64,000 bases of DNA from Leptobrachium leishanense (taxonomy: Eukaryota; Chordata; Amphibia; Anura; Megophryidae): positions 52,872,451 to 52,936,450 of the forward strand of contig CM019070.1 in NCBI GenBank assembly GCA_009667805.1, written 5' to 3'. Positions 56,104 through 64,000 of this stretch are shown here, one piece after another. The notes beneath the pieces are model-generated. The model saw only the letters and a program-made list of their open reading frames with translations, made no database searches and was not told the DNA's origin. How positions within the stretch are numbered: the first letter of the stretch is position 1; each line of letters opens with the position of its first letter. A program made the translations under genes and the position numbers.

Positions 56104-57073
56104 TTGAGAAAAGAAATGGTAAGCGCCCAGAACAGGGTGATATACCCAATACCCAGCTCGACCAGAAAGTAGTGGTTTCCCCCAAACCAAGAACAAATAC
56201 TATAATGAAATACGTATCTGGTCAGCGCGAAATGGTAGAACGCAAGGGATACGTGGGTAGATCTTGTTGTAATTTCATCCGTAGAAATTCGACATATGAA
56301 ATAGGAAAAAAACTATATTTGTGCAGTATGTTATAACTAAAATGTAACAAGATGTACATAGAGAGAATTTTCCCACTCACAAATCTGGAGCCCCAACACT
56401 GGCTCTGAGTGGGGAAGTGCCTCTGGGTTATTTTTCTGAAGGTATTCTCAGGAAACCCACTCCTTTTGTTCACTGTTATTCGTGGTTTTCTCGATAAGGT
56501 AGATATAGAATAAAGACACAAAAGAGATCTCTGTGTGTATCTCCCCCTGCAGCGTGTCCGCGCACACAGGCTTCCTGTGCCTGGCAGCCCGTCTCCTCCA
56601 CCCCTCTGCGTGCAGACAGCCTGGACCTCTCTGTGACAGCTGTCACAGAGAGGTCCAGGCTGTCTGCACGCAGAGGGGTGGAGGAGACGGGCTGCCAGGC
56701 ACAGGAAGCCTGTGTGCGCGGACACGCTGCAGGGGAGATACACACAGAGATCTCTTTTGTGTCTTTATTCTATATCTACCTTATCGAGAAAACCACGAAT
56801 AACAGTGAACAAAAGGAGTGGGTTTCCTGAGAATACCTTCAGAAAAATAACCCAGAGGCACTTCCCCACTCAGAGCCAGTGTTGGGGCTCCAGATTTGTG
56901 AGTGGGAAAATTCTCTCTATGTACATCTTGTTACATTTTAGTTATAACATACTGCACAAATATAGTTTTTTTCCTATTTCATATGTCGAATTTCTACGGA
57001 TGAAATTACAACAAGATCTACCCACGTATCCCTTGCGTTCTACCATTTCGCGCTGACCAGATACGTATTTCAT
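56104..57073. mobile_element. Palindromic insertion with 15-bp target duplication, candidate Penelope-like element
   Basis: About 100 bp of single sequence (AAGCGCCCAGAACAGGG) is followed by an 873-bp palindrome (56203-57075). The arms of about 436 bp meet at GTGACAGCTGTCAC (centre 56639/56640) with almost no spacer. The only difference noticed is a run of five against four Gs. Long duplications point to target-primed retrotransposition. The spurious mirrored frames over it are not genes. Confidence 0.75.
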
Positions 57074-57088
57074 TACATTGCAAAGAGG
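57074..57088. repeat. 15-bp direct repeat flanking the palindromic insertion, right
   Basis: TACATTGCAAAGAGG, as at 56089-56103. Confidence 0.8.
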
Positions 57089-57255
57089 ATATAGTCTTTT
57101 CCTCTTGGTGTATTGATGCCTTTACCATATCTATATACAGTTTGCTCTTGCCTTGGAGTTCTGTTTTTTACGCTGCCCTATATACTGACTGATATGACAA
57201 TGGATTAGAAATATGTAACTCTGAGACTGGGGGGTTGTTAATCAAAGAGCATCGG

Positions 57256-57380
57256 TATTTTTATTTTTTGAGAAAGGATTTTACCAGGAAGGGTACATTG
57301 AGATTTCTCTCGTTTTCAAGTATGTCCTGGGAGGCGAGTATGTACCGTTTGGTGTCTTGCCCAAGTACTCTTACTGGAGA
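57256..57380 (-). mobile_element. SINE copy 2 (5'-truncated)
   Basis: The minus strand reads CTCCAGTAAGAGTACTTGGG, CAAGACACCAAACGGTACAT, then the LINE-like tail AGGACATACTTGAAAACGAG and TACCCTTCCTGGTAAAATCC. The box A/B part is missing. Confidence 0.75.
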
Positions 57381-57689
57381 AAATGGAGCCAAGGTTGATA
57401 GACTATGATTCAGGAAGAACAAGGGTTAATGCCAGAAACAAAGCCAGAGTCAATACACAGTAATCAATAGCAAGAATAACAAAAATGTATTAATGACGAC
57501 CGGGCAATGCGATTCACTCACTGCTTGTTTTTTAAATCCGATGGCCTCGCTTCATCACGTCGTGCTGCTGACCGCCCTGGGGGTTAGCCGTGACCGAAGC
57601 CCCTCCTTCCTTCGTTTGGATTTCCCTCAAAAACGTACGGTCTTTTAAGAACCCTCTGTGGTCGCTGTTTTTTTTTGTTTTGTTTATTT

Positions 57690-57850
57690 TTAACATCTTA
57701 TTTATTTGCAAAGGATTTTACCAGGAAGGATACATTGAGATTTCTCTCGTTTTCAAGTATGTCCTGGTTTGACGAACATTGACATTTTTACAGAAATACA
57801 AAGTAATAAATGCAAGATATTAAAAACAAAACACAGATTAACATATCATG
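57690..57850 (-). mobile_element. LINE 3' tail (same family as 15255-15438)
   Basis: The minus strand has TTTGTATTTCTGTAAAAATG, AGGACATACTTGAAAACGAG, TCTCAATGTATCCTTCCTGG and CAAATAAATAAGATG. Confidence 0.8.
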
Positions 57851-58145
57851 GGAAAGGCTAGAACCTTGGGTTAATTAGGGTGATTTGCAAAGTGGAAGCA
57901 GCTGGAAAGTAAGCTACAAATTTTAGACCAGCACTGGGTGGGTGGGGAGGGCAGGCGCTGTGGCAGCGCTGTGTGAATAAAGAGGTGCAGAGTCAGTGTG
58001 GGCTGTATCTTGAAGATCTTTATTTGGTTTGCCATTGGTTTCCACTTTGATGCTCCTTAAACCTACATAATTCTGATCACTGCTGACTTTTATATACGTG
58101 TGTAGGTTTGTATTGATAGTTTTTTTTTATTTTTTTTTATGGCAG

Positions 58146-58333
58146 AGCTATTTGGTATTACTAGGCGAGTCTTTGCCCAATGCGTTTCTGAAGCGAGTAG
58201 ATGTAATTCAGAATCTGGAAAGCAAAGAAACTCCGCAAGAAGAAGAAAAGTACGCTGACGAGTCTCTGGCCTGCCTCTCGTACCTCCTGTTTGTGCATCA
58301 TATTGGAATAGATGATTTCCCTTATGTGTTTGG
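58146..58333 (+). CDS. GLMN: GLMN exon 7
   Basis: The 188-nt exon has acceptor TTATGGCAG, enters in phase 0 and leaves in phase 2 at donor GTAAGA. It encodes SYLVLLGESLPNAFLKR, an acidic linker, then ADESLACLSYLLFVHHIGID. It aligns with human GFLSAIGHPFP and ADSMASLAYLVFVQGIHID. The intron before it is about 5 kb and contains the large palindrome at 56203-57075. Confidence 0.93.
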
Positions 58334-58441
58334 GTAAGAGACAGTCATGTATTATTAGATTTCTTTAGCCATGTTTTGTTAGTAAAGTGTAGTTACGGCT
58401 GCGTCTTATTACTTATTATTTTTTTCCCTTTTTTTCTCTAG

Positions 58442-58495
58442 ACCTTCCTTTGTTGTAAAATCTAACATGGAACACATAGATGTTCTTTTGAAAAG
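58442..58495 (+). CDS. GLMN: GLMN exon 8 (last exon visible)
   Basis: The 54-nt exon has acceptor TTTCTCTAG, enters in phase 2 and leaves in phase 2 at donor GTAAGA. It encodes PSFVVKSNMEHIDVLLKR (split codons included), which matches human NMGHIEVFLQR. The visible part of the gene amounts to about 337 codons against 594 in the human protein, so the C-terminal RBX1-binding half lies beyond the window. The following intron contains the 27-bp satellite. Confidence 0.92.
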
Positions 58496-59040
58496 GTAAG
58501 ACACATCATACGTTTTAGGAATGCAAATGGCACTAATTACCTTGTGTCCCTTTTTAAGACCCAAATCGTTTAGCCCTTTTTTAATCCGTCTCTGACCCCC
58601 ATCTAAGAATTGCTCATTGTGTATAAGGGTTAAGCTGGACTTCCAAGCAATACTTGATATGTTTTAACTTCTAAACATGGTTTTGCAAATCAAATGTTCT
58701 CTTCTTGATCTTTTTGAATTCTATAAAAACTTAGTTATATAAATTAACCTAAACTTGCTCAATATAGCCTCGTCGCTGTCCATCCACGAGCAGCAGATTG
58801 TAAATACAGAGGCTTATATTGTTTGCCATGATCAAATCAAGATGAGCCATGAAGAACTCCATAAATCAGTGTGAAACAAAAGAAGGCAATTTAAACCTTA
58901 ACATATGGAATCTGGGTGTGGAACGGAAGATTAGGGGAGGATAAAGGACTGGTCATCCTCTGGTAAAATGGTATTGGGTCGTTCCATGCAAAATTATCAT
59001 GAGAAAAGGACTACTTTGCATGTTCCCATCTCACTTAACC
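58496..59040. other. GLMN intron 8 before the satellite, nothing recognised
   Basis: Unique-looking AT-rich DNA; no exon was found. Confidence 0.45.
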
Positions 59041-62000
59041 AGCCCACATACTCTCTCCCGTCCTGCTCGAACACCTACTCTCTCCCGTCCTGCTCGAACA
59101 CCTACTCTCTCCCGTCCTGCTCGAACACCTACTCTCTCCCGTCCGGCTCGAACACCTACTCTCTCCCGTCCGGCTCGAACACCTACTCTCTCCCGTCCGG
59201 CTCGAACACCTACTCTCTCCCGTCCGGCTCGAACACCTACTCTCTCCCGTCCGGCTCGAACACCTACTCTCTCCCGTCCGGCTCGAACACCTACTCTCTC
59301 CCGTCCGGCTCGAACACCTACTCTCTCCCGTCCGGCTCGAACACCTACTCTCCCCGTCCGGCTCGAACACCTACTCTCTCCCGTCCGGCTCGAACACCTA
59401 CTCTCTCCCGTCCGGCTCGAACACCTACTCTCTCCCGTCCGGCTCGAACACCTACTCTCTCCCGTCCGGCTCGAACACCTACTCTCTCCCGTCCGGCTCG
59501 AACACCTACTCTCTCCCGTCCGGCTCGAACACCTACTCTCTCCCGTCCGGCTCGAACACCTACTCTCTCCCGTCCGGCTCGAACACCTACTCTCTCCCGT
59601 CCGGCTCGAACACCTACTCTCTCCCGTCCGGCTCGAACACCTACTCTCTCCCGTCCGGCTCGAACACCTACTCTCTCCCGTCCGGCTCGAACACCTACTC
59701 TCTCCCGTCCGGCTCGAACACCTACTCTCTCCCGTCCGGCTCGAACACCTACTCTCTCCCGTCCGGCTCGAACACCTACTCTCTCCCGTCCGGCTCGAAC
59801 ACCTACTCTCTCCCGTCCCGCTCGAACACCTACTCTCTCCCGTCCCGCTCGAACACCTACTCTCTCCCGTCCCGCTCGAACACCTACTCTCTCCCGTCCC
59901 GCTCGAACACCTACTCTCTCCCGTCCCGCTCGAACACCTACTCTCTCCCGTCCGCTCGAACACCTACTCTCTCCCGTCCCGCTCGAACACCTACTCTCTC
60001 CCGTCCCGCTCGAACACCTACTCTCTCCCGTCCCGCTCGAACACCTACTCTCTCCCGTCCCGCTCGAACACCTACTCTCTCCCGTCCCGCTCGAACACCT
60101 ACTCTCTCCCGTCCCGCTCGAACACCTACTCTCTCCCGTCCCGCTCGAACACATACTCTCTCCCGTCCCGCTCGAACACATACTCTCTCCCGTCCCGCTC
60201 GAACACATACTCTCTCCCGTCCCGCTCGAACACATACTCTCTCCCGTCCCGCTCGAACACATACTCTCCCCGTCCCGCTCGAACACATACTCTCTCCCGT
60301 CCCGCTCGAACACATACTCTCTCCCGTCCCGCTCGAACACATACTCTCTCCCGTCCCGCTCGAACACCTACTCTCTCCCGTCCCGCTCGAACACCTACTC
60401 TCTCCCGTCCCGCTCGAACACCTACTCTCTCCCGTCCCGCTCGAACACCTACTCTCTCCCGTCCCGCTCGAACACCTACTCTCTCCCGTCCCGCTCGAAC
60501 ACCTACTCTCTCCCGTCCGGCTCGAACACCTACTCTCTCCCGTCCGGCTCGAACACCTACTCTCTCCCGTCCGGCTCGAACACCTACTCTCTCCCGTCCG
60601 GCTCGAACACCTACTCTCTCCCGTCCGGCTCGAACACCTACTCTCTCCCGTCCGCTCGAACACCTACTCTCTCCCGTCCGGCTCGAACACCTACTCTCTC
60701 CCGTCCGGCTCGAACACCTACTCTCTCCCGTCCGGCTCGAACACCTACTCTCTCCCGTCCGGCTCGAACACCTACTCTCTCCCGTCCGGCTCGAACACCT
60801 ACTCTCTCCCGTCCGGCTCGAACACCTACTCTCTCCCGTCCGGCTCGAACACCTACTCTCTCCCGTCCGGCTCGAACACCTACTCTCTCCCGTCCGGCTC
60901 GAACACCTACTCTCTCCCGTCCGGCTCGAACACCTACTCTCTCCCGTCCGGCTCGAACACCTACTCTCTCCCGTCCGGCTCGAACACCTACTCTCTCCCG
61001 TCCGGCTCGAACACCTACTCTCTCCCGTCCGGCTCGAACACCTACTCTCTCCCGTCCGGCTCGAACACCTACTCTCTCCCGTCCGGCTCGAACACCTACT
61101 CTCTCCCGTCCGGCTCGAACACCTACTCTCTCCCGTCCGGCTCGAACACCTACTCTCTCCCGTCCGGCTCGAACACCTACTCTCTTCCCGTCCGGCTCGA
61201 ACACCTACTCTCTCCCGTCCGGCTCGAACACCTACTCTCTCCCGTCCGGCTCGAACACCTACTCTCTCCCGTCCGGCTCGAACACACTCTCTCCCGTCCG
61301 GCTCGAACACCTACTCTCTCCCGTCCGGCTCGAACACCTACTCTCTCCCGTCCGGCTCGAACACCTACTCTCTCCCGTCCGGCTCGAACACCTACTCTCT
61401 CCCGTCCGGCTCGAACACCTACTCTCTCCCGTCGGCTCGAACACACTACTCTCTCTCCCGTCCGGCTCGAACACCTACTCTCTCCCGTCCGGCTCGAACA
61501 CCTACTCTCTCCTCCGGCTCGAACACCTACTCTCTCCCGTCCGGCTCGAACACCTACTCTCTCCCGTCCGGCTCGAACACCTACTCTCTCCCGTCCGGCT
61601 CGAACACCTACTCTCTCCCGTCCGGCTCGAACACCTACTCTCTCCCGTCCGGCTCGAACACCTACTCTCTCCCGTCCGGCTCGAACACCTACTCTCTCCC
61701 GTCCGGCTCGAACACCTACTCTCTCCCGTCCGGCTCGAACACCTACTCTCTCCCGTCCGGCTCGAACACCTACTCTCTCCCGTCCGGCTCGAACACCTAC
61801 TCTCTCCCGTCCGGCTCGAACACCTACTCTCTCCCGTCCGGCTCGAACACCTACTCTCTCCCGTCCGGCTCGAACACCTACTCTCTCCCGTCCGGCTCGA
61901 ACACCTACTCTCTCCCGTCCGGCTCGAACACCTACTCTCTCCCGTCCGGCTCGAACACCTACTCTCTCCCGTCCGGCTCGAACACCTACTCTCTCCCGTC

Positions 62001-63957
62001 CGGCTCGAACACCTACTCTCTCCCGTCCGGCTCGAACACCTACTCTCTCCCGTCCGGCTCGAACACCTACTCTCTCCCGTCCGGCTCGAACACCTACTCT
62101 CTCCCGTCCGGCTCGAACACCTACTCTCTCCCGTCCGGCTCGAACACCTACTCTCTCCCGTCCGGCTCGAACACCTACTCTCTCCGTCCGGCTCGAACAC
62201 CTACTCTCTCCCGTCCGGCTCGAACACCTACTCTCTCCCGTCCGGCTCGAACACCTACTCTCTCCCGTCCGGCTCGAACACCTACTCTCTCCCGTCCGGC
62301 TCGAACACCTACTCTCTCCCGTCCGGCTCGAACACCTACTCTCTCCCGTCCGGCTCGAACACCTACTCTCTCCCGTCCGGCTCGAACACCTACCTCTCCC
62401 GTCCGGCTCGAACACCTACTCTCTCCCGTCCGGCTCGAACACCTACTCTCTCCCGTCCGGCTCGAACACCTACTCTCTCCCGTCCGGCTCGAACACCTAC
62501 TCTCTCCCGTCCGCTCGAACACCTACTCTCTCCCGTCCGCTCGAACACCTACTCTCTCCCGTCCGGCTCGAACACCTACTCTCTCCCGTCCGGCTCGAAC
62601 ACCTACTCTCTCCCGTCCGCTCGAACACCTACTCTCTCCCGTCCCGCTCGAACACCTACTCTCTCCCGTCCCGCTCGAACACCTACTCTCTCCCGTCCCG
62701 CTCGAACACCTACTCTCTCCCGTCCCGCTCGAACACCTACTCTCTCCCGTCCCGCTCGAACACACTACTCTCTCCCGTCCCGCTCGAACACATACTCTCT
62801 CCCGTCCCGCTCGAACACCTACTCTCTCCCGTCCCGCTCGAACACCTACTCTCCCCGTCCCGCTCGAACACCTACTCTCTCCCGTCCCGCTCGAACACCT
62901 ACTCTCTCCCGTCCCGCTCGAACACATACTCTCTCCCGTCCCGCTCGAACACCTACTCTCTCCCGCCCGCTCGAACACCTACTCTCTCCCGTCCGCTCGA
63001 ACACCTACTCTCTCCCGTCCCGCTCGAACACATACTCTCTCCCGTCCCGCTCGAACACCTACTCTCTCCCGTCCCGCTCGAACACCTACTCTCTCCCGTC
63101 CCGCTCGAACACACTACTCTCTCCCCCGCTCGAACACATACTCTCTCCCCCGCTCGAACACCTACTCTCTCCCGTCCCGCTCGAACACATACTCTCTCCC
63201 GTCCCGCTCGAACACATACTCTCTCCCGTCCCGCTCGAACACATACTCTCTCCCGTCCCGCTCGAACACTACTCTCTCGTCCCGCTCGAACACCTACTCT
63301 CTCCCGTCCCGCTCGAACACATACTCTCTCCCGTCCCGCTCGAACACCTACTCTCTCCCGTCCCGCTCGAACACATACTCTCTCCCGTCCCGCTCGAACA
63401 CATACTCTCTCTCCGTCCCGCTCGAACACATACTCTCTCCCGTCCCGCTCGAACACATACTCTCTCCCGTCCCGCTCGAACACATACTCTCTCCCGTCCC
63501 GCTCGAACACATACTCTCTCCCGTCCCGCTCGAACACATACTCTCTCCCGTCCCGCTCGAACACATACTCTCTCCCGTCCCGCTCGAACACATACTCTCT
63601 CCCGTCCCGCTCGAACACATACTCTCTCCCGTCCCGCTCGAACACATACTCTCTCCCGTCCCGCTCGAACACATACTCTCTCCCGTCCCGCTCGAACACA
63701 TACTCTCTCCCGTCCCGCTCGAACACATACTCTCTCCCGTCCCGCTCGAACACATACTCTCTCCCGTCCCGCTCGAACACATACTCTCTCCCGTCCCGCT
63801 CGAACACATACTCTCTCCCGTCCGCTCGAACACATACTCTCTCCCGTCCCGCTCGAACACATACTCTCTCCCGTCCCGCTCGAACACATACTCTCTCCCG
63901 TCCCGCTCGAACACATACTCTCTCCCGTCCCGCTCGAACACATACTCCCGTCCCATC
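59041..63957 (+). repeat. 27-bp CpG-rich minisatellite, about 180 units
   Basis: The unit is CTCGAACACCTACTCTCTCC plus CGTCCGG. Variants occur in blocks: CCTG in the first three units, CCGG at about 59141-59815 and 60501-62640, CCCG at 59816-60500 and from 62641 on, and CACATA for CACCTA mainly at 60150-60360 and after 63180. All three forward frames lack stops, so a 1,665-codon frame spans the array. It is not a gene. The array sits in a GLMN intron. Confidence 0.98.
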
Positions 63958-64000
63958 CCGCCTAACATTTTCATCTTGCTCTGCTACACACTATCCCATA

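Noticed and set aside
56222..57056. Mirrored cysteine-rich frames on both strands over the large palindrome
   Set aside because: The same sequence is read twice because of the inverted repeat. There is no homology or supporting start, and the structure is a transposable element.
58968..63965. A 1,665-codon open frame on the plus strand and many mirrored frames on the minus strand
   Set aside because: They are translations of the 27-bp satellite. Its unit has no stop in any forward frame and its length is a multiple of three, so the openness is automatic. No splice or start context supports expression.

Overview
The window is vertebrate nuclear DNA, most likely from an amphibian (frog-like). 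Two protein-coding genes are recognisable by homology and by consistent splice phases. RPAP2 (RNA polymerase II CTD phosphatase) lies on the minus strand, with its start codon at 33687 and its last visible exon at 8354; its C-terminal exons were not found and presumably lie left of position 1. GLMN (glomulin) lies on the plus strand, with its start codon at 37955 and its eighth exon ending at 58495; it continues right of position 64000. The head-to-head RPAP2-GLMN arrangement is the one known from human chromosome 1p22. Everything else is intron or intergenic DNA. No bacterial-type genes, CRISPR arrays, rRNA or tRNA genes were found.

Layout. 1-8353: the RPAP2 intron after its eighth exon, with a large fold-back element, a 1.2-kb inverted-repeat element carrying a hammerhead-ribozyme-like motif, a 31-bp minisatellite and MITEs. 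8354-33687: RPAP2 exons 8 to 1, separated by introns that hold G-rich and 39-bp minisatellites, a 7.15-kb L1-type LINE (21832-28984) with 15-bp target-site duplications, and two 1.2-kb TTAA-flanked elements built as chains of perfect hairpins, one of them nested inside the L1. 33688-37954: a divergent intergenic region of about 4.3 kb, enlarged by an 830-bp hAT-type element (8-bp duplication) that contains a 21-bp minisatellite. 37955-58495: GLMN exons 1-8, with introns full of TTAA-type MITEs, a degenerate Tc1 transposon nested inside one of them, PIF/Harbinger-like MITEs, a 283-bp palindrome and an 873-bp near-perfect palindrome. 59041-63957: a 4.9-kb CpG-rich 27-bp minisatellite inside a GLMN intron.

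The two host genes are functionally separate: RPAP2 acts on Pol II CTD serine 5, and glomulin inhibits RBX1-containing cullin ligases. They probably share promoter territory. The most unusual material is the hairpin-chain element, whose two copies differ by paired changes that keep the stems intact; the large inverted-repeat elements with hammerhead-like cores; and a SINE whose 3' tail matches a LINE in the same window. The very long open frames over the minisatellites are artefacts of stop-free repeat units and are not annotated as genes.
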